Below are positions 1 to 11,194 of a stretch of DNA of 64,000 nucleotides, in pieces. The stretch covers positions 1 to 64,000 of the forward strand of contig JASAMV010000456.1 in the NCBI GenBank assembly GCA_030248065.1, given 5' to 3'. The notes under the pieces are model-generated. The model had not been told where the DNA came from and did no database searches. It saw nothing but the letters and a program-made list of their open reading frames with translations. How positions within the stretch are numbered: the stretch's first letter is position 1; the number at the start of each line of letters is the position of its first letter. The DNA comes from Rhynchonema sp. JSB1_4 (Eukaryota > Nematoda > Chromadorea > Monhysterida > Xyalidae). The position numbers and the translations under genes are program-made.

Positions 1-104
1 ACGGCATGTCAAACGCAATCTGATTTGTCAGATGATTACCCTCTCCGTTGCGTGTCATGTTCGTCGCTTGGTGGCGACATCGGTTAGTCACTGAATTGAC
101 ATAA

Positions 105-452
105 TGGGCCGAATTCGTTGTGCGCAAGCGAAATGGAATTCTCGAGACTCAACAGACGTGTAAAGTTTACACTACAATTAGATTGCACAATCCAATTGTG
201 CTAGCGCAAGCAATTGTCGAAGAGCGCTCTCCACAGTGCGTTGTCCCTTTTAGCCCGTGTTGATGTTGAACAGCGATGCTCTTCCTGTAAGCACGCAACA
301 AATTGGTGTCCTCCTGCTGGAAGTTGTCATCATCGTCGTGCGCCCTTTCGCTGGCACAATTCGATTGCACAGTTGAGTTGTGCAAGCGAAAGCTGTTCTC
401 GAAAATCGCTTGCGCACAATCATTGCCCGCAATCGTAAACGAATTCGGCCCA
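105..452. repeat. Short terminal-inverted-repeat element in a MARCHF6 intron
   Basis: The stretch begins with TGGGCCGAATTCGTT and ends with its inverted copy (AACGAATTCGGCCCA). Inside, TTGTGCAAGCGAA-like words occur on both strands near both ends (around 118-130, 380-395 and 405-420). The structure is that of a small non-autonomous DNA transposon. The flanking target duplication is not clear, so the family is unassigned. No protein is encoded that I recognise. Confidence 0.55.
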
Positions 453-504
453 ATGACTTCCTCTTCACTTGAACCTTCGCTTAATAATCTTCTCTGACTT
501 ATAG

Positions 505-3500
505 TGTCTGTTTGCGATAACCATTTGGCTGGTGATCTACGTTCCGATAGGATTGATTGCCAGATTTATGCCCGGTGTGCTGCCATATCGCATCAATATG
601 ACTGGGTGAGTGATCACTTGTGGTGACAACCTTTACGCTGGTCAAATATAGTGGTATCGGACAATTGAGACAGGTTTTTTATTACCGAACTTGACACCGG
701 CAAAATTTATTCAATACGTCCAATTTTTAGTGATGTGCCAGTATCCGAACTCTCAGTGGAGCTGTTGTTGCTACAAGTTGTGCTACCGGCCTTGCTAGAA
801 CAGGGTCAGGCTCGCCAGGCATTCAAAGCATTCATTCGACGCTGGTGTTTGTGCGTGGGACACGTGCTGGAATTGACGGACTATCTTTTGGGCAGTGTTA
901 GTGATCGCTTGCGCTTGGGTGGTTTTAATAGCTGTCTGGCGCTGAAAAATGTTTGGCCATCAATATTTAGTCGGTCATGCCTTTTGGTGTGCAATTCAAC
1001 ACTTCGTTGCTTCCAAAAGTCAAGCAAAGATTTCAAGAAATACCAAAGTGCCACGTCCAAGGCAAACCATACTGCCATGTAGAAAACCAAAAAGCGTGCT
1101 AAACAAATGTCTTCGCCGACTTTCCGACGCTACAATTATGCCCTTTACTGTAAAGATATTTGGAAAAAACGTTTTTTACGAAAGATAAAGAACGGTACTT
1201 TAGGACAGTGTAGACAGCACCGAACACAATAGACTATTCTCCCAGGTTTGATACCCCTAGCGGGGATTGTTTAATAAACCAGGGTGCCGTGATGTCAGAT
1301 ATTTTGGTAAAATTTACACCTCAAATTTCATTTTATTTTTGCGATGTGTGAAGCTGTGAGGTGCAAGAGGAGTAATGCACCAAGTCCTAGATTTTCAATT
1401 TTTTAGGTGTAAATAACAGCTTTTTGACGCAAATTGCATGCAACAGAGTCATGTTTGATATCCCACTTTTTCAGCGAGTGAATCGAATCCACGAGATCCG
1501 TGACGACGGTCAATTGATGCCGATGGCTGTCATCCCTGCAGCACCCGAGCCAGCCATCAATGTAGCTGCACTCGTGCAACAAAATGTAAATGATGTATAA
1601 TTCCGTGTTTTTACACGTTTTTGAGTTTTCATGTTAGACTCGAACTGAATTACGGTTTTCATCATATACTCGTGTTTTTGCACGTTGTTTTCACACGCAG
1701 TATTTACACGTAAAAGCAAACTACGCCAACACGAGTTCGATTTCGGAGGTGGTGTGTATTCAAAACGAATAGAAAGAGAAAATCATCATGCTCTATATAT
1801 GTTGCGCTGTGTGAGTAAAAACTTGCAAACAAATAGCAGGGTGACGACGACAACAATAATGGCAATGAGGCACCTGCAGAGCCGGCCGCACAGCCACCAC
1901 CTGCCGCCGGTGAGCAATGCCGCGCCCTCCTGTTTTTGTGCTATTCAGTAATTTTTCGGTCCAAGTTGACGCGGCAGGTTGGTTTCCAGTCTGACCGCTT
2001 ATGTGGTGAACCAGTGTCAGCTGGTGAATGATGTCTTTCACTATTTTGCAACCGGCTATGTTGCTGATATTGATAGGAATTTGCTCCTCACGAGATCACT
2101 GAATTACATGAACTTCGAAGAGAACCGCTGATCTTGTCATAAAATTTCCAGGTTTATTCAATTATTGCAGGCAACAACCTCGCAGCTGAACACCAAGCGT
2201 TGATGTTGGCCCGAGAGCCGACAATGAACGAACCGTTCACCAGACCGAAATGGCTGCCGCTCAGGGTGGGTTTTGAGGGAACTTTCCAGAGTTTATACTA
2301 ACTTAATTTCAAGTGTTTTTAAATTTCAGATAATCGCCCTCCTAATATGTCTCGCTGTGACCAGTGTCGCGTGCAGTGTCTTCTTTTTCACTGTGCCAGG
2401 TCGGTGTTGCTCTTTGTTACCTCATAAAGTTGATGTGATGGGCCATTTCTTTGTTTTGAGAACTGCGAAAGTCAAGAGTAGGGGTTTGAACGCAGAGTAA
2501 AAATTCGGAGCTTCTGAAGATTCCCGAAATATGCATAAAATGAACATTTACATATTGTGAATTGTTCCTCAAGTTTGACCCAAACATCGCTGTTTGTTTG
2601 TGCAGTATCGCTTGGTCGTGTCGTGATGCACCTGGTGACGGGCGAATCGAACGCACACGAGTTGTACAGCGTCACATTCGGCCTGTATCTATGCTACGTG
2701 CTGCTGAAATTGGTGACGGCCGTGGCGAACTGGCTGGCCACCGGATGGAGACTGTTGTTGGAAAGGGTGCGCAATGCGGTCGTCCTGGTGAGTGGCAGTT
2801 GGCGCGTTACGTTTTTTTGCATTGCTCCAGGGCACTGACAAGGGGCCGTGCTGTGTGTTGCATCCGCGGGCAGGGTTGGGCAAAACAAAGTTTTTGACAA
2901 AAAAATTAAAAAATGTTTTTGAAGTTTCGGGAGATCAACATGCTCTAAAACGTCCAAAAGTGACTTTTCGGGGGTAATTCTTTTTATCATTTTTCTCAAG
3001 GGACGAAAAATTTTCACAAAATCACTTTTGGGGCATGAATTTGGTAACTAAGATGATCCAAATAATTTCATTATATCTTTCCGTGTACATGAGTATGCAT
3101 GTAGTACCTATGCACATGTTAGAGCTAGTGTTGCCCCAATATTTTCGGCAGCCAGGCGCAATCTTCCGCTGTTGCCCTTGCTATGTGGAACAAAAATATC
3201 CAGGACCAGCCAACCAGGAGTTATTAACAGGCGGGCTCCGTGGACTAACTAACTGCTGCTTCGGCGGTGCTGTAATGTTGGTATATTACTGCTTGGGAGT
3301 GATGATGATGGATTGAGTTGATTCTTTGATTCGGATCAGGCTTGTTGGTCCAAGGTTGGAGAAATTTCGTTGAAAATGAATGAATGAAATGGAAATTTGA
3401 TCGCAAAAATAATCGCGTGGAGCATATTTTTTGCGATATCCCCACGTTCAACGTTGCGTGATCCACGTTGCATTTATGTGCTCGCCAACTAGTCGATAGT

Positions 3501-6500
3501 TGTTTGCCGATCACTTTACGATCGAAGTTTGAATATCACGCCCAACCCGAACGCTGAGTTGTTCGGATTCACTGCGGGTCCAATTGGACCTCGGGTCCAA
3601 TTGGACCTCGGGTCCAATTGGACCCTGGGTCCAATTGGACCCGCGGGTCCAAAATCCACGCAATCTTTCCTAACTGCTCCGATTGAGCTAAAAATTGGTA
3701 CACAGAGGTTTTGAGGCACGCTGGTTTTGATTCCGGAGCGCATTCTTTTCAAATCCTCAATGAATTTTCTCAAGCCCCCCTCACCTCGTTTACTCACAAA
3801 TAAGACGATTCACGGCACTGCTAAAGTACTCGGAACCCTCTGGTTGATCATAGTAAAAGCTAAGAAGCTGCCGTAAAAACTCATCCTATGGTTTTCCGGA
3901 GTGCTGAAAACGAATATGGGATCCACTTTGAGTCTACATTTGACCCTAAACGCCTAATATGCCTGAATGCCAAACGACACCAAGCAGGCACTATGGAGTT
4001 TTTCCTCGTGTTTGGGTGTTGCTCATGGTTGGGCAAAAAAAGGTTTCTTTAAAAACGTTTTTTTAATTCTTAATTTTTTTCGGGGAACAATGCTCCAAAA
4101 CTTCCAAAAGTGGCCTTCTTGGGGATTATGTTTTGACATTTTTTTCGACGATCGAAAAAAATTTCTTCACAAAATCACTTGGGGCATGTGTTTCGTTATA
4201 TGATTCCCAAAATGATGTGTTTATTCTACCAGAAACTAACTGTGTCTGATACGGCAACCATATCAAGCTCAGATTGTTGAATCGCACCGATATCAATGTA
4301 ACCACCCTTCGTAAGTAATGCAAACGAAAGTGACTTGTCAATCGAAGTTGCATTTTTTCGCGTTCTTTGCGTGTTTCCAGGCAAATTTGGTCAAATTTTC
4401 TTGAGAGACTTAAAAAACTTTCTTAAGTTTTTTAAAGACTTAGCTACTTTCTTAAGTTTTTTAATTTCTTTAAAAGACTTGTTGAAATTGGTTTTTTCAA
4501 CCCTGCCTGCGGGTTCTTTTATGTTAATACTGAACATTCGACACTTCTCTTATTTCTATGGAACATAAATGCCGCAATGCTATTCTAATTACGGAAGCAG
4601 AAAAAAAGCAGGAAATAGCAATGTAGACAACATTGTCGAAAGTGAAACTCACAAATATGATTTGGTTGCAGGCCGTTCAATGTATCGTCGCGTTTGCGGG
4701 CACGTGTGTGCTGCTGCCTCTTCTATTGGGTGTGGTGTTCCAGCTTTTGGTTCTCACGCCTTTGCGAGTGGCGCAGACCCAGACGCCGCTGTATTTCCCG
4801 TGGCAGGTTAGTCATTTGGTTGACTAGTTGATAAGTGATTCTTTTATTTTTTATTAAAAAAATTCATATTATTCAGGACTGGGCGCTGGGCGTGTTGCAC
4901 TTCAAGATTCTATGTGCACTAGTGATGGTGGGACCAAATTGGTGGCTCAGGAACGTGCTTGAACAGGTCTGGTTCGTCGTCTCACATCCACACTTATGAG
5001 TTTTTGTGGGTTCACATTTTGTCTGTATGAACCATTTTTTTGTCTGCATTTAGGGCTCGGATTGGCGCGGGCTCTAATTTCGCTTACAATTTGGGAACAA
5101 TGTTTAGGTGGAATTGGGCACTCGAGCGCTTGAATATCATTTGGATGACATGCTTGGAAAAACTTGTACAGTAAAGTTGTTTCGAAAGAGCGGAAACGCA
5201 AGTTTTTGCGGCAGTGTGCACGGATTGAGTCAGGGTGTGGGCCAAGTCAAATAGTAGCCCCAAACCCAGGGAACAAGGGAAGTCGCTTCTGAAACTATCC
5301 TTCGTGGTGCTGTAGGTACCATTTGCAACTCAAGCGCAAATGCTTATAAAACAGTCAAAGTCTCGTCCATTTGGACAATATCTAATGTGAGTTTTCACAT
5401 TTTCATACCAAATGACAACGAAATCCTCATCTTTCAGCTGTACCAAGACGGTGTACGCAATCTCAACCTTCGCTATCTGTACGCCCAACTTATTATCCCT
5501 CTGTCATCATTCCTGGGCTGTGTGTTGGCCATACCTTATATATTAGTGCACGGACTGGCGCCACTATGTGGTCAGTTTGGGTGCTGGCACTGGTAAAATT
5601 CGAATTTGAGTTTCAATCAGAACTGCAGTTTTCTTGTATGAACCATGTCCATACTCTGTGGGAGTATCTGCGACTGATTCGTTCTTTTTAAGCCACATTC
5701 TGGTTTTTGTATTATTGGGCTAGGTTGTGCAGTAGAAATTACTAGGGGTGCGGACGAAAAACAAGGCCAGCCGGCAAGTTTGACGTTTCGGTGTTCGTAG
5801 TTCCATTTAGTTTCTATTTTTTCTGATAGCCGTCAACGCAAAGTTCCCGTTTTCAAGCACGTCATTTGCGATCTGAATCAGGTTTTTTTCGCCGACCGTG
5901 AGTCGATCAATCCAACCACCCCAGTAGCTCCTTTTCGATCCGATCACCAAGTTTGATATCGGTCTGCTGCCCAGGTGCGAGCGTGGAACAGCGCGTGCTG
6001 CTGCAACGCAACGGTTATCCATTCATTTTGTTCACCAGCGGGTTGATTGCGTTCCTTGGCTGGCAGGCGTGTTTGTTGAAGAATTTGGTCGTCAGAATCA
6101 GAGACGAAAAGTTCGTTATATTTGGCTTGTTGCGGATTGTTTTTTCGTTCTGCTATTCGAGACGAGCTTGTCATTGGTTATAGATTGTGCCAGACTCCTT
6201 CCTGATGTCACACATATGTATATTTTCACTGACCAAACGCAAATTAGAACAAGATGGGTATACCCCAAGTTGTGCAGCAATGCAAGCTGCACCTTCGCTC
6301 GTTCAACTGGACTCCCAGTTTCTGTCGCGCACAAATATTGCGAGATTCTGGCGAATTGCTCTTGAAAACCCCAAAAAAATCTGCTTCACTCTCTCCATCC
6401 CAAGTTAGTCGATTTTATTTTCTTTCAGATATCTTGTCGGTCAACGTCTGATTAACTACGACGGTGCTTCTATGATGAGGGACCCTACTGATTCGAAGAC

Positions 6501-6531
6501 AAAATCAACACCGTTGCTTGCTAATGACTAA
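505..6531 (+). CDS. MARCHF6: MARCHF6/TEB4/Doa10 E3 ubiquitin ligase, C-terminal part (12 exons, 5' end outside window)
   Basis: Multi-spanning ER membrane E3 ligase of the ER-associated degradation pathway. Exons with agreeing phases: 505-605, 731-896, 1475-1585, 1840-1909, 2171-2265, 2330-2399, 2606-2787, 4672-4806, 4877-4966, 5438-5571, 5975-6110, 6429-6531 (TAA). The translation carries the family's landmark stretches in order: VSELSVELLLLQVVLPALLEQ, an acidic/Asn-rich luminal or cytosolic linker, several hydrophobic segments (IIALLICLAVTSVACSVFFF; LLPLLLGVVFQLLVL), then TPLYFPWQDWALGVLH and the conserved tail YLVGQRLINYDG. The extreme C-terminal conserved element is therefore intact. The RING-CH domain would lie to the left of position 1. 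Intron 7 (2788-4671) contains a 1.6-kb transposon-like element. Family assignment is firm; the exact ends of the exons at 896 and 1585 are inferred from phase only. Confidence 0.93.
2871..4505. mobile_element. hAT-like non-autonomous element with CAGGGTTG ends, inside MARCHF6 intron
   Basis: The element starts CAGGGTTGGGCAAAA and ends TTTTTTCAACCCTG. It is flanked by imperfect 8-bp copies (TCCGCGGG left, CCTGCGGG right, 6 of 8 equal). Two internal related segments (about 2871-3045 and 4026-4200) share words such as TTGGGCAAAA, CCAAAAGTG and CACAAAATCACTT, so part is an internal duplication or a second insertion. The same terminal sequence bounds a clean copy at 56504-57221. No transposase is visible. 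Confidence 0.65.
3576..3652. repeat. Tandem palindromic minisatellite, 17-bp unit
   Basis: About five head-to-tail copies of a unit containing the perfect palindrome GGTCCAATTGGACC separated by CTCG, CTCG, CTG and CG spacers. It lies inside the larger transposon-like element in the MARCHF6 intron. Every unit is self-complementary, so the array can fold into several alternative hairpins. Confidence 0.85.
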
Positions 6532-7700
6532 AAATATTACGAGTCGGAATTTTTGTGTAGATTACAATTGAAATGACAGAGATTTTCTGAGGACTTGTAC
6601 TGCTGACTATTCACTGTGACTGGGATCATGCTTTTTTAAGTTCTTTACTGTACCGTCGATTTGGGGCCGGAATCAAACAACGTGATCGGTCCAGTTCCCG
6701 GTCTTGCCTTCTTCACCTACCTTTTTGCATTTACGATCAATTTTTGAGCTCCACTAGATTCTACCAGCGTATAAGTTTTTTGTTCCACACAGCCAATAAA
6801 CAAATTTACGCTGGTCAAAATTAGCGCGGGAGTTAGACCCGAAATATTGTTGATTGAAACTGGAAATTAGGTGACCGAGGAAACCAATCACCGTCCTTGA
6901 TCCCTGGCCAGGTGTGCCTGGTTTGCTGATGTTTCGCTCTTACTAGTCACTTCAAATTGGTGTGCATATGAGGTACGTTTGGTGAACTTTCACAGCGCGA
7001 AATTTGCTATTTGTAGTTTTTTACTGTGCACGCTGTTCAAAATCAAATCAATATATCTGCTATTGATTTATATTACTGTGCTTTGAAAAATAAGGGGACG
7101 TTAACCTGCGGTGGACAACATTAACGTGAATGCAAACAATTCGTCGACTTTTGGTTTCAGTCTCGCGGGTGTTAATCATGACATATAATCGTGATGCAAT
7201 ATAGTACAAGAACGTATCGTATAAACTAGCATCGTAATTTTAAAAACAGGATTAGAAATTTTGAGACTAGATGTGGCAGATTGCTGCGCGCTAAACTGCA
7301 ACTGCTAGATGTCGTCTGGAATCGCGCACAAACGAACCCGACCCGGAGCCGTCCACCGGGTCGGCCCGGACTTTTTGCCGACTTTGAACGGCCCGTGTCC
7401 GTTCTTTGCAATGGTGTGGTGCACGGTTATTGGGAAATCCGAACACACTTGGAAAATTGACGTTTCCTGATCTCAGGCTTTGGCCAAACCCTGAGCTGAT
7501 CCGCGCACTCTGACGCAAAATCCAAAATTTGCATTTGCTCTCTCTCAGGGGGTTTCCCAAAACAGCTGGACACTTATTGACGAACCTGACATTTATGACA
7601 TATGACATTTATCGTTTTTATCATGCGGTCTAGTGTCCACACATGCTCAAAATGCTTGATGCATGAACAACGCGCTTGTCATCCTCCACCACTGTTAAAA
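6532..7700. other. MARCHF6 3' region and intergenic DNA, no gene recognised
   Basis: The stretch holds the MARCHF6 3' untranslated region. A canonical AATAAA lies at 6795-6800. A copy of the dispersed word TTTACGCTGGTCAAAATTAG lies at 6805-6824. I see no coding region or RNA gene. Confidence 0.5.
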
Positions 7701-7732
7701 TGATTGAAAGAGATCAGAGGTCGGCCCGGCCC

Positions 7733-8458
7733 CAGAGGTCGCAATCGGGCCGGGTTTGGCCGGCCCGGCCCGAGCCCCCAAATCTCCGGCCCGGCCCGAC
7801 CCGAACCCCCAAATCTCCGGCCCGGCCCGAACCTCCAAATCTCCGGCCCGGCCCGATTTTTTGGCTCAGATTATAGAGCCCCCCGTAATAGAGCCCCCCA
7901 AAATGGGGTCAGTGAGTTAATAGAGCCCCCCTTCTATTTAGGTTTTTACGGTAGGTAGCCGACCCCGGCTGGTACAGTAGGTTGCTATTTTTGGCTCAAA
8001 ATGGTATAAAATCGATATTTTTCACTCCAAAGTCCCAATAGGCGAAAAATCGCGCGCTGCGCGTGAAATTGCGTTTTAGAGCACATTTTCATCAAACCTT
8101 AGACATAAAAAAATTTGTCCCCCCTAGCTCGGCCGGTACAGCAGGTAGGTTGATAGATTGTATGTAGGCCCTTCTGGTGGTAACAGTAGGTTGATTGCAC
8201 GCCTGGGTAGCCACACCACTGATTGTTTTCCATGAAAAACTCGTCATATAGACAATACTGATCACTTACTTGCCGAATTCGTCAGAAATTTTTAACATTT
8301 TTTGACAAAAAAATCCCTACTTTTTCAGTAAAATAAGTCACTTCAGAAGCTTCGGGCCGGGGTGCCCGGCCCGGCCCGGCCCGACCCTCCAAATCTCCGG
8401 CCCGGCCCGGCCCGAGCCAAAAGCCCAAAATCACGGCCCGGCCCGATTGCGACCTCTG
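7733..8458. mobile_element. CAGAGGTCGCAATCGGGCC-family hAT-like element
   Basis: Ends are CAGAGGTCGCAATCGGGCCG and its inverse (CGGCCCGATTGCGACCTCTG). Subterminal regions are tandem copies of a roughly 27-bp unit built from CAAATCTCCGGCCCGGCCCG. A second CAGAGGTCGG start lies at 7715. Homologous copies lie at 36653-37823 and 38865-40079, both with perfect 8-bp target duplications. This copy contains the right end of the TA-flanked family (to 7951) and a segment ending GTAGCCACACCACTG at 8221, so it carries nested insertions. No clear target duplication is seen here. Confidence 0.75.
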
Positions 8459-8770
8459 AGTCTCATCAATATGTATACATAAAATTTTGTTTTTGCATTT
8501 TTAAGGGGTTTCGGTCGAAATTTGGGCATTTTTTGAACGAAAAATGTCCCATTTTGAGGGTAAAAATCGGGGCGAGTCGGGGTACCAGGTGGTGGCGGGT
8601 AGGGTAGTCAGGTATTGTACCATGTCGGGGCGGGTAGGGTACCATTGGGGGACCCCATACTCCCCCAGCCACGGCACTGGGCCGGCTTGTTGTTATCACA
8701 CCGATACCGACTGGACTTGTTCTGTCTCAGGGTGAAAAACAGTTTGAGCGACAACAGCAACGTCAACATC

Positions 8771-10543
8771 ATGGTCCGTACGAGCGTGAAAGACGTCGAC
8801 CAGCACGAAATGGTCAAACAAATCGCAAAATTTCTGAAAAAGTCGCCCAAATTCAAACAGCCCGAATGGACCGATATCGTGAAGACGGCCAAATTCAAAG
8901 AACTGGCTCCAGTTGACCCCGACTGGTTCTATGTGAGAACGGCGGCCATCGCGCGACGACTCTATATTCGATCACCGGCTGGTTGGTTGTTGCACTGCAC
9001 TAGGGTTAGAGGTCCGTGGCGGTATCCGAGACGCGGCATCGGCACCTGGATATCTTGTTTTTGAACCAAAAACAGGCAAAGTCTTGCTTGCTCATTTGCA
9101 TCAATGATGCAGTTTGGCTCATTTTTGCTATATTCAAGGTATACCGGCGGAAAAACCGGTTTTTTACATTTGGTGACACAAAGCCGAAAAAAAACGATAA
9201 AGAACCGCAGCGTATAAGGATAGGGGAAGCTCAAATAATGTATTTTTGACACAGTAATGTTAGCACACAGACGCTACAACAGTGGTGCCTGCCCAGTGTA
9301 GTTCCTGGTCCGGAGGGGGAGATAGCGGACCCCCCGCTTTTTCGGAGGGGGAGATAGTGTACCCCCGAGGGGAAAGTCACTTTTTGAGCTAGAAAATTTG
9401 ACCTATTTTTGCCCCTTTTTGGAAAAAATTCTTCATAAAAAGGGTATTTTGGCGACTTTTGAGAACATTGACCTAGAAATCACACATTTTAGGCCTAAAA
9501 ATGCCCATTTTAGGCCTAAAAATGGCCATTTTAGGCAAAAATTGGGGGAGATAGTGTACCCGGAGGGGGAGATAGGGGGATAGTGTACCACCCGAGGGGG
9601 AGATAGCGTACCCGAGGGGGAGAAAATTTCGTGAAAAAACCGATGTTTCCCGGAGGCTGAGGTTTTTCGGTTTTTTTCGCGTCCCAGATGGATCCGGTTT
9701 TTTCGGTTTTTCTTTCGTGAAAAAACAGTTGGTCCGATGAAATTTTTCTCTCATCTCAAAAATTCTTCTCAGCAAAACTGATGTGTTGACCCGTAAGTGT
9801 CGGGTGCCGGGTCACAAAAAAAACCGCCATCTGGGGCACCCGACACCAGCTCTTTTTGGCACCCGACATCCGTCCGTACAACCCTACACTGCACTGCACA
9901 GGTATCAATCTTGCTGGGCCCGAATTTTTCTGATGGCTCTTCATGCAGATGGTTCTGAGGAGCAAGGTTTTGACGCATAAACTGACATCGAAACGTATTG
10001 CCGATTTTTTTTAAATTCCCATGCACGTAGGTGTGGGCGCATTCCAAAAAGTATTCGGTGGTCGCAAACGCAACGGCACCGCACCGCCCCATTTCTGCAA
10101 GTCCGCGTCCGGCAACATTCGCAAAGCGCTGCAAGTGCTCGAGGACCTCAACTGGGTGCAGAAGAACCCGAATGGCGTGGGACGTGTGCTCACCAAGAAT
10201 GTCAGTCTGTCTTTGGTGACATGGTTTTTTCGTTTTCCCTTCCCGGGTAAAATTTACGCCAAGAAAGTCGCTTTCTGGATTACCGACTTGGGTATGTCAC
10301 TCCTTTCCGTTTTGATAGACGTAAACTTTGCTCCCAGACGCTGAGAAATAATGTTCTACGCTGGTCGAGATCACTAAATCCCAGTGTTCATGTTTTAATA
10401 AAGATCGCACGGTCTTGGCAGATCCGTTTGAAATTGACCAACCGTCTCCGCCAAGTGTGTACCAACCAGCTGCCTTTTAGGGTCGCAAGGATCTGGATCG
10501 TATCGCGTCACAGATTCGCGCCGAACATCAACCCGAAGCATAG
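8771..10543 (+). CDS. RPS19: 40S ribosomal protein S19 (three exons)
   Basis: Component of the small ribosomal subunit, needed for 18S rRNA maturation. Exons 8771-8981, 10031-10200 and 10481-10543 (TAG) join in phase to 147 residues, the usual length. Diagnostic stretches: [20 protein letters not shown] near the N terminus, [40 protein letters not shown] across the first junction, and [13 protein letters not shown] at the end. The SVKDVDQHE and [10 protein letters not shown] wording is nematode-like as far as I know the family. ATG 8771 was chosen because it begins the conserved N terminus; TCAG acceptor sequence lies about 36 bp upstream. Intron 1 hosts a hAT-like element (9001-9886). AATAAA at 10624-10629 fits the 3' end. 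Confidence 0.97.
9001..9886. mobile_element. hAT-like element with TAGGGTT ends in RPS19 intron 1
   Basis: Starts TAGGGTTAGAGGTCC and ends TCCGTACAACCCTA, with a perfect 8-bp target duplication CACTGCAC at 8993-9000 and 9887-9894. Eight-base duplications and a TAGGG start are typical of hAT elements. A sister copy lies at 45724-46199, also with a perfect 8-bp duplication. A second element of the CAGTGTAGTTCCTGG family begins inside it at 9294 and is missing its right end. Confidence 0.85.
9294..9622. mobile_element. Truncated CAGTGTAGTTCCTGG-family element nested in the previous one
   Basis: Begins CAGTGTAGTTCCTGGTCCGG and carries the family's repeated GGGGGAGATAG words and the triple TTTTAGGCCTAAAAATG motif seen at 37135-37180. 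No GGAACTACACTG right end is found, so it is truncated or overwritten. The intact copies are at 36914-37292, 40887-41273 and 41588-42530. Confidence 0.7.
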
Positions 10544-10623
10544 ATGGTGATTTGTTGTAGAATTATTTTGGCAGCGTTACCAACCACATAAAACATCGTT
10601 TATGGTTACACACACAATACGAA

Positions 10624-10629
10624 AATAAA
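10624..10629 (+). terminator. Poly(A) signal of RPS19
   Basis: Canonical AATAAA 80 bp after the RPS19 stop codon, on the coding strand. The distance fits a short ribosomal-protein 3' untranslated region. Confidence 0.55.
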
Positions 10630-11194
10630 TTTTTAGGTCTTTTGGCGATTTGATGATCCGCTTTTTAAAATGTGGATCCTGTTATTGTTTCGTTGATTAT
10701 CCTAACCAAGCGGATATTGTTGGATAATTTCATCGCTGATAAAAACGAAGAAGATTTGAGATGTGCCATGGAAATTGGCTTTTGGGTGATTGTGGTTCTG
10801 AACCAAGAGTTTTATTATCTCGAACTGAACCAAAATTCTGTATTGCGCGTTGCAGCCTTGCGATGTGTCAGCACTGTCACGTTTGGAATTTGAAAATAAT
10901 TTCAAGAGTCTTTGTGTTTGATGCTTTGGGCCAGTATGCGCTTCGCTCGGTTCAGGGTCATGGCGCGACTTTGGTTTTGTACGTGGTGAGCATGTGTTCG
11001 GTTATTTTCTTACTGTGACCGGTTGGCGTGACGATACTCTTCCATCAAGACAAGTGTGGTTGCACTTGTGCTTCACAAACGGTCGTGATGCGACCGTGCG
11101 AAGCGCATGCTACATCTTCAATGTATGCATGAGAACTGTGTGTGAGCTCGCCGTGGAAATTTTTGTTTCAGTTTATTTAAAATATCACAATAAC

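Noticed and set aside
1962..2100. Possible extra MARCHF6 exon after TTTCGGTCCAAGTTGACG
   Set aside because: The flanking exons 1840-1909 and 2171-2265 already join in phase and with the right residues; including this stretch would break the frame.
7715..8458. CpG-island promoter of RPS19
   Set aside because: The CG-rich sequence is made of transposon subterminal repeats shared with other places in the window, so base composition alone is no evidence of a promoter.
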